Notes: generated by a model from the letters alone, not told the origin. 64,000 nt of DNA from Stenomitos rutilans HA7619-LM2 (GCA_019358945.1 JAHHIE010000022.1:1-64000); one strand, 5' to 3'; positions 17,789-26,810 are shown, counted from the stretch's first letter. Program-made: numbers and translations.

Positions 17789-18394
17789 TTGAGTGATGTA
17801 GCGCTAACACCAGAGCGGATTCTTGATGCCGCAGAAGAAGTCTTGCGGCGGTATGGCCCCGCGAAAACAACGGTTGTAGATGTGGCTCGCTTTCTAGAGG
17901 TGAGCCACGGTACCCTTTACCGTCACTTTCCCAGTAAGGCGGCGTTGCGTGATGCGGTCGCAGAACGGTGGTTGCATCGGGTTGCCGCGCCGCTATCAGC
18001 CGTTGTTACCGATCAGGGGTCTGCGATCGAACGGTTGCATTGCTGGTTTGAGCTATTGATGAAGCTGAAACGGCAAAAAGTATTGGATGATCCAGAACTG
18101 TTCGCCACCTACGCGGCGATCGCAGAAGAGGCGCGAGACGTGGTGCAAGCGCACGTTCGTGACCTGATACAGCAACTCACTCAAATCATTGAAAGTGGCA
18201 TTGCTAGCCAGGAGTTGATGGTTACAGATGCCCATGAGGCGGCAAAAGCTCTCTTTAGCGCGACGGTTCGCTTTCATCATCCCGTCCATGCCCATGAATG
18301 GAGCCATCCCTCGATCGATGCTGATTTTGCGCACGTTTGGCAGTTAGTGCTAGTCGGTCTGATCACCGATCGAGCCAATGCTTTACACGAATGA
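17789..18394 (+). CDS. TetR/AcrR-family transcriptional regulator
   Basis: 201 residues. The N-terminal helix-turn-helix matches TetR (RILDAAEEVLRRYGPAKTTVVDVARFLEVSHGTLYRHFPSKAALRDAV). The C-terminal ligand-binding half is helical and not assignable to a ligand. The start is a TTG (SDVALTPERIL), with GAGGG about 12 bases upstream; no ATG is available before the HTH. It lies 17 bases downstream of the aldo/keto reductase, which suggests a reductase-repressor operon. Confidence 0.92.
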   Translation: MSDVALTPERILDAAEEVLRRYGPAKTTVVDVARFLEVSHGTLYRHFPSKAALRDAVAERWLHRVAAPLSAVVTDQGSAIERLHCWFELLMKLKRQKVLDDPELFATYAAIAEEARDVVQAHVRDLIQQLTQIIESGIASQELMVTDAHEAAKALFSATVRFHHPVHAHEWSHPSIDADFAHVWQLVLVGLITDRANALHE

Positions 18395-18489
18395 CCTGTC
18401 AGTGGGATCACGCGGCTTTAGTTTGTTAACGTTAGTTTGTTGAACTGCCTCGTTCGCTGACAAACAATCGATCGACTTACGCCTACAAA

Positions 18490-19488
18490 ATGAAACCGAA
18501 AAAGCATCATCACCATGCCACCTCTGAAAATGCAGAGAACCATCTTTCAGGAGTAGATATTAAAAAGAAAGATCTTAAGAAGAAAGATCTCAAAAAGAAA
18601 GACAAGAAGGAGAGTCAGCCAGACGCACAGCAGGAAGCACACAAGCCAGCCAGACTCCAACTCAGGGAGCGAAGAATCTTTCATCACATCTCTGAAGCAG
18701 AGGGCAGTTCCAAGCTGTCTAATAAAACCTATGAAAAAGAGCTGGCTAATCTCCAGATAGAGCTGGTGAAGATGCAATATTGGGTCAAGCAAACGGGCAC
18801 CCGTATTGTGATTCTGTTTGAAGGACGAGATGCAGCAGGCAAGGGTGGTACCATCAAGCGCATTACAGAACCTCTCAATCCGCGTGGTTGCCGCGTGGTG
18901 GCACTGGGTACACCCAGCGATCGCGAAAGAACAGAATGGTATTTTCAACGGTATATTGCACATTTACCCGCAGCAGGCGAAATTGTGTGTTTCGATCGCA
19001 GTTGGTATAACCGTGCTGGGGTTGAACATGTGATGGGTTTTTGCACCGATGAGCAATATCAGGAATTCATGCAAACCTGCCCAGAGTTTGAGCGCATGTT
19101 GGTGCGATCGGGCCTCATTCTGCTGAAATACTGGTTTTCTGTGAGCGACGATGAGCAAGAACGACGATTTCAATCGCGCCTGACCGATCCGGCCCGTCGC
19201 TGGAAGCTTAGCCCAATGGATTTGGAATCGCGCGATCGCTGGGTCGAATTTTCTCAGGCTAAAGACGCCATGTTTGCCCATACTAATATTCCCGAAGCGC
19301 CCTGGTTCACAGTGGAAGCCGACGACAAAAAGCGTGCCCGCCTCAATTGCATCAGTCACATTTTGAGCAAAATTCCCTACATTGATATGACACCAGAACC
19401 ATTAGAGCTACCAAAACGCAGGAGTGCCCCCCACGATTACGTGCGCCCACCCCGCAACGAGCAATTTTTTGTGCCTCAAGTGTATTGA
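18490..19488 (+). CDS. ppk2: Polyphosphate kinase 2
   Basis: 332 residues. The first 60 are a highly charged, His- and Lys-rich tail that contains a tandem KKKDL repeat. Residues 80-310 are a class-I-like PPK2 domain: Walker A FEGRDAAGKGGTIKR with K118, the GTPSDRERTEWYFQRY loop, Walker B region EIVCFDRSWYNRAGVEHVMGF, and the lid FSVSDDEQERRFQSRLTDPARRWKLSPMD (split here for reading). It transfers phosphate between polyphosphate and nucleoside diphosphates, chiefly making ATP or GTP from polyphosphate. It acts in the cytoplasm in phosphate and energy storage. No strong ribosome-binding site precedes the ATG. It converges on the PRC-barrel gene. Confidence 0.93.
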   Translation: MKPKKHHHHATSENAENHLSGVDIKKKDLKKKDLKKKDKKESQPDAQQEAHKPARLQLRERRIFHHISEAEGSSKLSNKTYEKELANLQIELVKMQYWVKQTGTRIVILFEGRDAAGKGGTIKRITEPLNPRGCRVVALGTPSDRERTEWYFQRYIAHLPAAGEIVCFDRSWYNRAGVEHVMGFCTDEQYQEFMQTCPEFERMLVRSGLILLKYWFSVSDDEQERRFQSRLTDPARRWKLSPMDLESRDRWVEFSQAKDAMFAHTNIPEAPWFTVEADDKKRARLNCISHILSKIPYIDMTPEPLELPKRRSAPHDYVRPPRNEQFFVPQVY

Positions 19489-19531
19489 GGCACCGTTGAA
19501 TTCGCCTTAAAGGTTGAACTTGCTTTGAAAT

Positions 19532-20728
19532 TTAGATCCAGGGTTCGTCATCATCCGGCTCAGGAGCTTCTGAAGGAGCCTTTTGGGGCTGACTTGGGCT
19601 GCGCTTGGAAGGAGGTGGCTCGATCGCCGTTATCGTAGCCGCGTTTGTATCATCGATCCAGGGTTCATCGTCGAACCAGTCGCCATCGTCTTCTGCATTA
19701 GTGGGATCTGTGAGAGTTGAATCAGTGGTTGTAGACCTGGTGGTTTCTTCCTCTGCACTCGCTTTGCTTACCGAGTCCAAAGGATTGATCGGTTGCAGCG
19801 GTGAAGTCGCTGGCAAATCTGGTGTGACAGGTTCAAGGATTTCTTTCGCTTGCACGGTTAACGTTTGAATGCCGTCTTCAACCTGTTCACTCAAGCTGTG
19901 AAAGCCATCTTCAACGTGTTCACCAAAGGTTTGAGTGCGTTCTTTCATCCGATCAGCAAACACCTGGCTGTTTTCTCTTGCCTGTTCCACGATCGTCTGA
20001 GCTTCTTCTTGCCATTGCTCGTTGATGGTTTGAAGGGTCTCTTGTGCTTGCTGAGAGAGCGATCGCGCCCGGTCTTTTAACTGTTCAGTCAGGGATTGAA
20101 AGCGTCCTTTTGCCTGCTCAGTAGCGGCCTGCGCTTGCTTTGAGAGCGATCGTAATTCTTCAGTCGCCTGACTATAGTCTTCTTTCAACACAGATGTTGC
20201 TTTCGTTAGAGCCTGTTTGATGCCACTGTGGTACACCTCAAGCGTTTGACCCGCCGCATCCGTCACCAGCACTCGTTTACGCCCAATGCTCAGTATTTTG
20301 GTTGGGGGTAACTGATAGAGATCGCCTGCAATGCCAGCCCAGCCGCTAGAGGCGAGTAAGTAGTGGCTGATCGCGCCTGTTTTGAGATTAAACAAGTAAT
20401 CCGTGATTTTGCCAATTTTGTTGCCAGTATCACTCCAAACCTCGCAATGGAGCAGCGTTTCAAGCTGGCGCACTTTTGTTGCATCCGTTTCTTCGGGCTG
20501 GTTTTGGGTCAAAAGACCGTTAGACCCCAACGTGCTGATTTGAGCGAGCTTAAAGGCGGTTTTCTTCGCTCCAAAAGCACCCCCTTTGCAAACAAACCCC
20601 AACACTCGATGGGCAGAGGGATACATCCACATCACCTCCACTCGTCCCAGTTCTTCCATTGTGGCGCGATCGAGCACTAGCTGATTGAGCAAGTCGCTCT
20701 GCCGGATTCCGTCTGGTAAGGTTGTCAT
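19532..20728 (-). CDS. PRC-barrel protein with a long coiled-coil tail
   Basis: About 398 residues. Two PRC-barrel domains occupy roughly residues 5-90 (LLNQLVLDRATMEELGRVE) and 92-165 (LLHCEVWSDTGNKIGKITDY). A helical, Gln/Ala/Glu-rich region of about 130 residues follows, with LxEQ-type 11- and 22-residue periodicity like late-embryogenesis or apolipoprotein-like proteins. The acidic tail repeats DDEPWI twice, the second time as the last residues. Cyanobacterial PRC-barrel proteins of this build are thought to sit at the thylakoid or cell envelope, but the role is unknown. The start is the ATG at 20728; the TTG at 20755 overlaps the AGGAGG site. It is divergent from the hydrolase gene. Confidence 0.82.
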   Translation of the reverse strand: MTTLPDGIRQSDLLNQLVLDRATMEELGRVEVMWMYPSAHRVLGFVCKGGAFGAKKTAFKLAQISTLGSNGLLTQNQPEETDATKVRQLETLLHCEVWSDTGNKIGKITDYLFNLKTGAISHYLLASSGWAGIAGDLYQLPPTKILSIGRKRVLVTDAAGQTLEVYHSGIKQALTKATSVLKEDYSQATEELRSLSKQAQAATEQAKGRFQSLTEQLKDRARSLSQQAQETLQTINEQWQEEAQTIVEQARENSQVFADRMKERTQTFGEHVEDGFHSLSEQVEDGIQTLTVQAKEILEPVTPDLPATSPLQPINPLDSVSKASAEEETTRSTTTDSTLTDPTNAEDDGDWFDDEPWIDDTNAATITAIEPPPSKRSPSQPQKAPSEAPEPDDDEPWI

Positions 20729-20793
20729 CGTGCCCCTTGCGCCTCCTGGTTGCAAACGGTATACATCCAGAATTTGGTATCAGAATTTGGTGT
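20729..20793. promoter_or_regulatory. Short divergent control region with a direct repeat
   Basis: 65 bases separate the starts of the PRC-barrel gene and the broken hydrolase gene. They contain CAGAATTTGGT at 20768-20778 and again at 20781-20791, 13 bases apart, a possible regulator site. AGGAGG at the left end serves the PRC-barrel gene. Confidence 0.4.
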
Positions 20794-21683
20794 ATGTCTC
20801 TTGATTTTATGCCGCCAGAAGCAGAGTTGTTGACAGAAGCTGCCTCGATCGCTGTTACAAGGCACATCAAACGTGAGCCAGTCCTTACGCCGCTTGCGCA
20901 ACAGGCTATTCAAACGGCTTACGTATCTCAAGGCGGTGGATCACCCATACTGCTACTGCACGGGTTTGATAGTTCTCTTCTAGAGTTTCGTGCCCTGCTA
21001 CCGTTGTTGGCAGTGCAGCATGAGGTGTGGGCGGTTGATTTACTGGGGTCTGGGTTCACAGAGCGGTTACCTCACCTGGCGATGAATCCTACAACAATCA
21101 GGCAGCATCTGTACGCAACCTGGCAGCAATTGATCCATCGACCGATTGTCCTGGTGGGTGCCTCGTTGGGTGCTGCGGTGGCGATCGACTTTGCGCTGAC
21201 CTACCCAGAGTGTGTCAGCCGTCTCGTACTGATTGATAGCGTGGGCTTTTCGGGCAGTTTTCCCGTGGGGCAATGGCTCTTTCCGCCGATCGATTACTAG
21301 CCGCACGGTGGCTCGTGATTCGCAAGCGAGCGGCGTTGCAGGCGTTGAGCGCGATCGCTCCACCCAATCTGGCGCTAATTGATACGGTGCGTTGTGCGCT
21401 GTTGCATCAGGCAATGCCGGGGTGGGATGAGGCCATTATCAGCTTCACGAAAAGCGGTGGTTACGCCAATTTGAGCCAGCGGATTGAGCAGCTTTCGCAG
21501 CCAACGTTAGTGCTTTGGGGCGAGCACGACGATGTACTGGGGCTTGAAGATGCTGGGAAATTTCAGCAAGCGATCGCCCAGAGTCAATTGGTTTGGATTA
21601 AGCAAGCGAGGCATGCACCGCATCTGGAACAACCAGAGGAGACAGCCCACGCCATCTTGGCCTTTTCTCGTAAAGAGATGTAA
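20794..21683 (+). pseudogene. Alpha/beta hydrolase broken by a one-base frameshift
   Basis: Two frames together make one alpha/beta hydrolase of about 296 residues. The first frame (20794-21300) carries the oxyanion-hole loop LLLHGFDSS and the nucleophile elbow GASLGA with S124. It ends in ...LFPPIDY followed by TAG. The second frame (in-frame from about 21297) continues LAARWLVIRKR and carries the acid region (LWGEHDD) and the catalytic His in KQARHAPHLEQPEE. Adding one base at 21297 joins the two without loss, so this is a recent single-base deletion, a sequencing error or, less likely, recoding. If intact it would be a cytoplasmic esterase/lipase-like enzyme of unknown substrate. The preferred start is the ATG at 20794. 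Confidence 0.82.
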
Positions 21684-21998
21684 CAAAGACACATAATCTA
21701 CACTTATTCCATCGGAAAATGCATGTATGCAAATCCGGTGCATCTTGCGGTGTGACCTTTATTCCTTAGAACGGTATACACGAGGCTTTGAACAACGGGC
21801 ATTTGCGGCGTGCTCTAGACTACACGCAAATTTGGTTGAGAGGTGTTAACAAGAGATGAACTTGGGGTTAGCACTCTGACCCTGGTTAACTTTGAAGGTT
21901 CGCTCTGTTGAAAGGCTTTGCTTTTCGAGTCAGTAGTGGGTTAGTCCCGTTCGGATCAAATTTGTTGATGCTACTTTACATCGGTGTGAGGAGATTTC
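21684..21998. other. Stretch without a gene
   Basis: No coding signal on either strand. It should hold the promoter of the His-box membrane protein, whose ribosome-binding site GAGGAG is at 21987-21992. Confidence 0.4.
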
Positions 21999-22523
21999 AT
22001 GCTTGAGGCGATCGCGCGTACATTCTTTGGTCAACTATTCATTGCCTGGTTGCTGCTGGTACTGGGCGATTTTTTGTCTACCTTTTGCTATCACGTGCCA
22101 GAACACGTTTTTGGTCGTCTTCACCTCCAAACACACCATTCTGCCAAGAAAACGTTTCGTCACTACGCCATCTTGACAGCCAATCTACAAGTCCTGTTGG
22201 ACGGCCTTTTGGGAGCGCTGCCATATCTGCTGATGGCAGTGGCGCTATGGTCTTCTTCACCGATCGGCGTTGTGGGTGGACTGCTATTTGGTCAGTTTCA
22301 TGTCTGGTGGCGACACGTCAGCGCGTTAAGCTGGCAAACGCCAAAGCCAATCACATTCCTATGTCAGGTTCTCTTCATCACCACACCAGAGCAACACTGG
22401 CTGCATCACCAAAAAACCAATACGGGCTTTGGCGACATCTTTACCTTTTTTGACCAGCCTGCTAGAGCCTGGATGCGATTTCTACGCTGGCTCAGACTTT
22501 ATCGACGGTATTTACCTGTTTGA
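21999..22523 (+). CDS. Membrane protein with histidine boxes, fatty-acid hydroxylase-like
   Basis: 174 residues, mostly hydrophobic, with about four membrane segments. Histidines are grouped as in di-iron membrane hydroxylases: H32xxxH36, H42xxxH46-H47, H101xxxxH106 and H133xxH136-H137. This suggests the fatty-acid hydroxylase/sterol desaturase superfamily, in which these clusters bind two irons and the enzyme hydroxylates or desaturates a lipid or carotenoid. The protein is short for that superfamily (often 200-300 residues), so the call is to the superfamily only. A good GAGGAG precedes the ATG by 6 bases. It stands alone. Confidence 0.65.
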   Translation: MLEAIARTFFGQLFIAWLLLVLGDFLSTFCYHVPEHVFGRLHLQTHHSAKKTFRHYAILTANLQVLLDGLLGALPYLLMAVALWSSSPIGVVGGLLFGQFHVWWRHVSALSWQTPKPITFLCQVLFITTPEQHWLHHQKTNTGFGDIFTFFDQPARAWMRFLRWLRLYRRYLPV

Positions 22524-22614
22524 TCGGTTGTGATCTGGGTGGGGTTAGCTCAACCGCAGAGACGTGGAGGCGCGGAGAAACACTCTTGCGTTGCGGCTTA
22601 GTGTGCGTTTCTGT

Positions 22615-23157
22615 TTACAGGCGATCGACCGCTTGCAGCAACGACTCCACACTGGCATTGTGGTCTAAAAACGAGAACAGGTGTTTGTAGCGCAGTTGCC
22701 CAACTTTGTTCAGCACAAACTGGGCAGGAAGTGGTGCGCCGAGCGCCTGTCCGGTCTGATATGCCCGAAAGGTTTTGCCGCCTGGGTCGCTGAGTAGGGG
22801 CATTTTTAAGCCGAGATCCTGGATCACGATTTTGCTCTGGCGTGGGTCGGTGCTGGTAATCATCAACAGTTCCACGTCGCGATCGAGAAACGCTTCATAC
22901 GCTTCGTTCAACGCTTTGATGTGTGGAAAGCAAAACGGGCAATATTGCTTTTCGGTAAAGATGCGCGTAAAAGCAAGCACCACAGGTCTGCGGCGACGAA
23001 AATCGGCCAGATTCACCGATCGTCCATTTGTGACATCCGGTAGCTCAAAATTGGGCGTGATCATGCCCTTAGCCAACGCGTTCGTTGCGGGAACAGGCAA
23101 GAAGTGGTTGAAAAACCGCTTGTTAAACAGTCCACTAAAGTCCGTAGACGTGAGCAT
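22615..23157 (-). CDS. Peroxiredoxin-like (AhpC/TSA) thioredoxin-fold protein
   Basis: 180 residues with a redoxin fold: MITPNFELPDVTNGRSVNLADF is the usual N-terminal strand and loop, followed by RRPVVLAFTRIF and a CPFC pair (YCPFCFPHIKAL) where classic peroxiredoxins have a single peroxidatic Cys after PxxxT. The rest follows the family (LSDPGGKTFRAYQ, FVLNKVGQLRYKH). It probably reduces peroxides or disulfides in the cytoplasm; the CxxC spacing is more thioredoxin-like, so an oxidoreductase role is equally possible. No ribosome-binding site is evident. It stands alone. Confidence 0.82.
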   Translation of the reverse strand: MLTSTDFSGLFNKRFFNHFLPVPATNALAKGMITPNFELPDVTNGRSVNLADFRRRRPVVLAFTRIFTEKQYCPFCFPHIKALNEAYEAFLDRDVELLMITSTDPRQSKIVIQDLGLKMPLLSDPGGKTFRAYQTGQALGAPLPAQFVLNKVGQLRYKHLFSFLDHNASVESLLQAVDRL

Positions 23158-23253
23158 GGGAGAGGAATCTAAGATAAAGGTGCCTTTAGCTCAATCTTAG
23201 AGGAAAAGACGGTCGTGATGCGTTTACGGTGCAACAAACCGATTGGACATTTA

Positions 23254-23395
23254 AGAGGATGTCTTAAATGCGACACATCAGTGAGCAACGGATAGGGAAC
23301 GGATGCATCGGATGGTAAATTTCGAGCGAGAGCCACTAGCCATCCGTTTCATCCAGTATGAATCCGCTGCTAATCATACTTCTCAGACATCCTCT
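23254..23395. repeat. Possible MITE with 11-bp inverted ends
   Basis: AGAGGATGTCT at 23254-23264 is perfectly inverted at 23385-23395, with no open frame between. GGATGTCTTAAA also occurs at 34653-34664, so the end sequence is repeated in the window. Confidence 0.5.
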
Positions 23396-23456
23396 AAGCT
23401 GACCGCTGACCGCTGATAGCCAACCAAAATTTCGCTCGTCACAAGGATCATTCACT

Positions 23457-24698
23457 ATGTTTGCCAGGTTACGAAGACTGATCGATCGCTTCTTTAGTAA
23501 GTCAAGAACGATTAATAATGAGCCGCTCAATAAAGTCAGCTTAATCGTTATTATTCTGATTGATATCTTTATTTTAATTAATGTTTTTACAGGGTTGAAT
23601 GATATTAGTCAATGGCATTTAAGCCCCTCTGAGACATACCCCTGTTACGCAGAATGGCAAGACTATCGCACCCAAACCAAACCTGACAAAAACTACGAAA
23701 TGCTGCGGCGATCGCTGTCCGATGATTTCAGAGATCGATCGCCGTTTCAGCCAGACTACCAGCGTGTAGAGAAAGGGCATCTTGGCAAGGTGTCTGAGAT
23801 TTGTTTGCAGTATGCGGCGGTTAAAGACAAGCTGGATACGCCTGAAAACCAGCGGCTTTTAAACACAATTGCTCAAAAGCAAACCACGATCGCAGATCTT
23901 GAGCAAAGCAATCAGAAAATTCGCTCTCAGTATGACTCTACGCTGCTAGAAAAAATTGCGGGTCAGCCGCGAGAACAATCCATCAATACGGTTGGTGCAG
24001 AAAGAGCAAAGCAAACCTTGGAGCAGAATCAGCGCCAGATTGCCACATTTGAAAGTGAGGTTCAGACCCTTAAAACCAATCTGCTGACAAAGCCAGAAAG
24101 CGCTGTTTTTTTTGCGCTGCTTAACGAGAACGATCGCTTTAATACGGTAGAAAAAGGCTATCGGCAAGCGTCTTTCTGGTATCCCAGCATTCAATTTACG
24201 TTTCAGGCACTCTTTCTCTTACCGCTTATTTTTGCCGCCTTAGCCATTCATACGTCTGCTCAGCGGCGGGGCTATGGGCTAGTAGCTCTCATTAGCTGGC
24301 ATTTGCTGGTTATCTTTTTTATTCCCCTTATCTTTAAACTGTTTCAATTTCTGCAAGTAGGGGTCATCTTCCAGTTTTTGGTTGATGTGATGACCGTTCT
24401 TTTCAGCGGTCTACTGTTTCTGATTAGCTATCTGTATATCCTGCTCATTCCTCTGATTGGGTTTGCGCTAATTAAATTTTTTCAGCGCATTGTGTTCAAC
24501 CCAAAACGACAGGCTGCTGGCAGAGTGCAACGATCGCGCTGTCTGCGCTGTGCAAAAACGATCCGCCATCACGATAGCTACTGTCCACACTGTGGCTACG
24601 ATCAATATATGGAATGTCAAGCCTGCCATGAACTGACCTACAAGCATTTGCCCCACTGTAAACACTGTGGACAGACTCCGGATCTGGATCGCGCTTAG
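23457..24698 (+). CDS. Membrane protein with coiled coil and C-terminal double zinc ribbon
   Basis: 413 residues. One membrane helix near residue 25-50 is followed by an external or cytoplasmic coiled coil (about 130-215, rich in Gln/Glu/Lys). Two or three hydrophobic helices lie between about 235 and 345. The C-terminal tail carries two CxxC ribbons in tandem (CLRCAK...CPHCG and CQACH...CKHCG). AAGGA lies 9 bases before the ATG. The zinc-ribbon tail should be cytoplasmic and may bind protein or nucleic acid. I do not recognise the family, and the neighbours give no hint. Confidence 0.72.
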   Translation: MFARLRRLIDRFFSKSRTINNEPLNKVSLIVIILIDIFILINVFTGLNDISQWHLSPSETYPCYAEWQDYRTQTKPDKNYEMLRRSLSDDFRDRSPFQPDYQRVEKGHLGKVSEICLQYAAVKDKLDTPENQRLLNTIAQKQTTIADLEQSNQKIRSQYDSTLLEKIAGQPREQSINTVGAERAKQTLEQNQRQIATFESEVQTLKTNLLTKPESAVFFALLNENDRFNTVEKGYRQASFWYPSIQFTFQALFLLPLIFAALAIHTSAQRRGYGLVALISWHLLVIFFIPLIFKLFQFLQVGVIFQFLVDVMTVLFSGLLFLISYLYILLIPLIGFALIKFFQRIVFNPKRQAAGRVQRSRCLRCAKTIRHHDSYCPHCGYDQYMECQACHELTYKHLPHCKHCGQTPDLDRA

Positions 24699-24724
24699 CG
24701 AGTAGCACGATCGCCGTCGCTTAT

Positions 24725-24752
24725 TTGTTACGCTTTTGTAACAAGCTTGTTT
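24725..24752 (+). terminator. Possible terminator between the zinc-ribbon gene and the ABC exporter
   Basis: TTGTTAC and GTAACAA form a 7-bp perfect stem around a 6-nt loop, followed by GCTTGTTT. The hairpin is AT-rich and weak, so it may instead be part of the ABC leader. Confidence 0.4.
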
Positions 24753-24757
24753 AGCGG

Positions 24758-25711
24758 GTGACGGTAATGTCTTTGCTTGAGGTTCGGCAGTTACACAAGT
24801 CCTACCGCGCTCAGGGCAAAATCATTCATGCGGTGCAGGATGTGTCGCTGCAGATTGGCGCAAAGCAGGTGCTGGCGTTTCTGGGGCCGAACGGGGCTGG
24901 TAAGACGACGACGATTAAGATGATTGCGGGGCTGGTGTTGCCCGATCGCGGGACGGTCAGCATTGCGGGGCGCGATCCACACCGGGATGCTCAGGCGCTG
25001 CGATCAGTGGGAGCCGTACTGGAAGGGAGCCGTAACCTTTACTGGCGGCTCACTCCAGCGGAAAATTTGGAGTATTTTGGGGTGCTGCGGGGTTTGTCTC
25101 GACGGGTCGCACGACAACGATCGCGGCTGTTGCTCGATCGCTTTGAGCTAAGCCACAAAAGTAAGACGAATGTGCAAAAGCTGTCGCGCGGGATGCAGCA
25201 AAAGGTGGCGATCGCGGTGGCACTGATCCACGAACCTCCCTTACTCTTATTGGATGAGCCAACGTTGGGTTTGGATGTGGAAGCTACTCAAACGGTGAAA
25301 CGTCTGGTGCGCGAGATTGCTAGCGAAGGACGCGCTATTCTGCTGACAACTCACCAGCTTGATATTGCGGAGGAACTGTCCGATCGAGTTGCCATTATCA
25401 ATCAGGGCCGTATCGTAACGGAGCAAGCAACCGAGGCTTTGATTCAGCAGTTTTCCAGAGCAGTGTATCGGGTAGAACTGCCAGAGCTACCGGACGATCG
25501 CGTCGCCAAGCTGCTGGATCTGGGCGCGCTGGTTGACGGTACAACCGTTCACATTCCCGATCCAGCGTTGCTCTATCCGGTGCTGGAGGTGCTGAACCCG
25601 TTGCCGATCGCCCGACTCGAAACGGAACGGGCCACCCTAACGGATATCTTCCTGAAGCTAACGCAAACGAAGCCTGCTCAAGCGCATACGATTGGAGACA
25701 GCCATGCTTGA
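24758..25711 (+). CDS. ABC-2 type exporter, ATP-binding subunit
   Basis: 317 residues. Walker A is GPNGAGKTTT, the signature is KLSRGMQQKVAIA, Walker B is LLLLDEPTLGLD, and the switch His is in LTTHQ. The C-terminal 90 residues are the extension common in drug/polysaccharide/lipid ABC-2 exporters. It forms a transporter with the permease encoded next. A GTG at 24758 and an ATG at 24767 are both possible starts. The substrate is unknown. Its stop overlaps the start of the permease gene, so the two are translationally coupled. Confidence 0.93.
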   Translation: MTVMSLLEVRQLHKSYRAQGKIIHAVQDVSLQIGAKQVLAFLGPNGAGKTTTIKMIAGLVLPDRGTVSIAGRDPHRDAQALRSVGAVLEGSRNLYWRLTPAENLEYFGVLRGLSRRVARQRSRLLLDRFELSHKSKTNVQKLSRGMQQKVAIAVALIHEPPLLLLDEPTLGLDVEATQTVKRLVREIASEGRAILLTTHQLDIAEELSDRVAIINQGRIVTEQATEALIQQFSRAVYRVELPELPDDRVAKLLDLGALVDGTTVHIPDPALLYPVLEVLNPLPIARLETERATLTDIFLKLTQTKPAQAHTIGDSHA

Positions 25712-26477
25712 ATTGTTTTTTGCAGAACTCACGCGGGCAGGAATTCAGCTCCGGCGTTACCTGTTTGAGTCGATCGGCGGCATTGTTATTTCGACCTCGG
25801 TCTTTTACGGTCTGTTTTTGAGCGCCAGCTATATTGCAGGCCCAGGCTTGCAGTTTGGCAGTCGGTTAGATGCGATCATTGTGGGCTATGTGCTGTGGAC
25901 ACTGGTGCTGTTCATCATGGCGAATATTTCGGGCACGCTCCAGCGCGAAGCCCAGACAGGCACACTGGAGCAGCTCTTTATTTCACCCTATAGTGCCTCA
26001 CAGGTGTTTCTCACGCGGGCGATCGCTGATTTGTTGCTGCAAACGGGATTAATCGCAGCAATCCTGGTCATTATTATGGCGCTGACGGGTCGGTGGTTGG
26101 CGTTTCCGCTGAGCCTCTGGTTGCCGCTGCTTACCGTGCTTTTGGGCGCTTACGGATTGGCGTTTGCGATCGGCTCTCTGGCACTCATCGTCAAACGCAT
26201 TCAGCAGGTGTTGGGCATTTTTCAGTTTGCGCTGCTGTTTTTGATGAGTGTGCCGACTGAAGAATGGACGGGCGGAATGCGGCTTATTGGCAATCTCCTA
26301 CCAATGAGTCCCGGCGCGGGGCTGTTGCGTAACGTGATGGCACGACAGCAACCGCTGGATCTCCCCCAACTGGGGATTGCGATCGTGAATGGTGGAGTGT
26401 ACTTTGCGATCGGGCTGCTGCTGTTTCGCTGGGCAGAACGCCAAACCAAACGTCACGGCAACCTCAGCGATTATTAG
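25704..26477 (+). CDS. ABC-2 type exporter, permease subunit
   Basis: About 257 residues with six predicted membrane helices and the typical ABC-2 topology, including FIMANISGTLQREAQTGTLEQLFISPYS (split here for reading), the ABC-2 loop after helix 2. The ATG at 25704 is preferred because GGAG sits 6 bases upstream; a TTG at 25692 would add four residues. It overlaps the ATPase gene by 8 bases. The pair probably exports a lipid, antibiotic or polysaccharide; no further subunit is seen. Confidence 0.92.
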   Translation: MLELFFAELTRAGIQLRRYLFESIGGIVISTSVFYGLFLSASYIAGPGLQFGSRLDAIIVGYVLWTLVLFIMANISGTLQREAQTGTLEQLFISPYSASQVFLTRAIADLLLQTGLIAAILVIIMALTGRWLAFPLSLWLPLLTVLLGAYGLAFAIGSLALIVKRIQQVLGIFQFALLFLMSVPTEEWTGGMRLIGNLLPMSPGAGLLRNVMARQQPLDLPQLGIAIVNGGVYFAIGLLLFRWAERQTKRHGNLSDY

Positions 26478-26515
26478 CAGTGACAGCTACAAAGAAGCAC
26501 TTGCATTTCCCTACG

Positions 26516-26752
26516 CTAGTCGGGACGGTCTTCTGTAAACTGGTCGATCGCCTCTCGCATTCCTTCGGAGTAAGGTTCCAGAACCGTTGATGCGACGTGT
26601 AAATCAGCAAGTGCCTGACTAAATTCCTCTGAGTTGGGGTCAGAGACTTCTAAGGTTTTAATGGCGGCGATCGCTCGTTCCAACTGAGGTAGATAGTCAG
26701 CTAAATGACGCTTAAGGCTGATGAAAGATTTCTCGTAGATTTTGGCATTCAT
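26516..26752 (-). CDS. Small helical protein, unknown function
   Basis: 78 residues, almost all helical and acidic (HLADYLPQLERAIAAIKTLE; EGMREAIDQFTEDRPD). GGAG lies about 10 bases before the ATG. It follows the antitoxin-like gene after 58 bases on the same strand. It does not look like a known toxin, so it is not called as part of a toxin-antitoxin pair. No family recognised. Confidence 0.55.
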   Translation of the reverse strand: MNAKIYEKSFISLKRHLADYLPQLERAIAAIKTLEVSDPNSEEFSQALADLHVASTVLEPYSEGMREAIDQFTEDRPD

Positions 26753-26810
26753 CGATTGAGTCTCCGCTCTAATTTAGCAATCTGCTGGCGACAATTGCGA
26801 TAAAACGACT

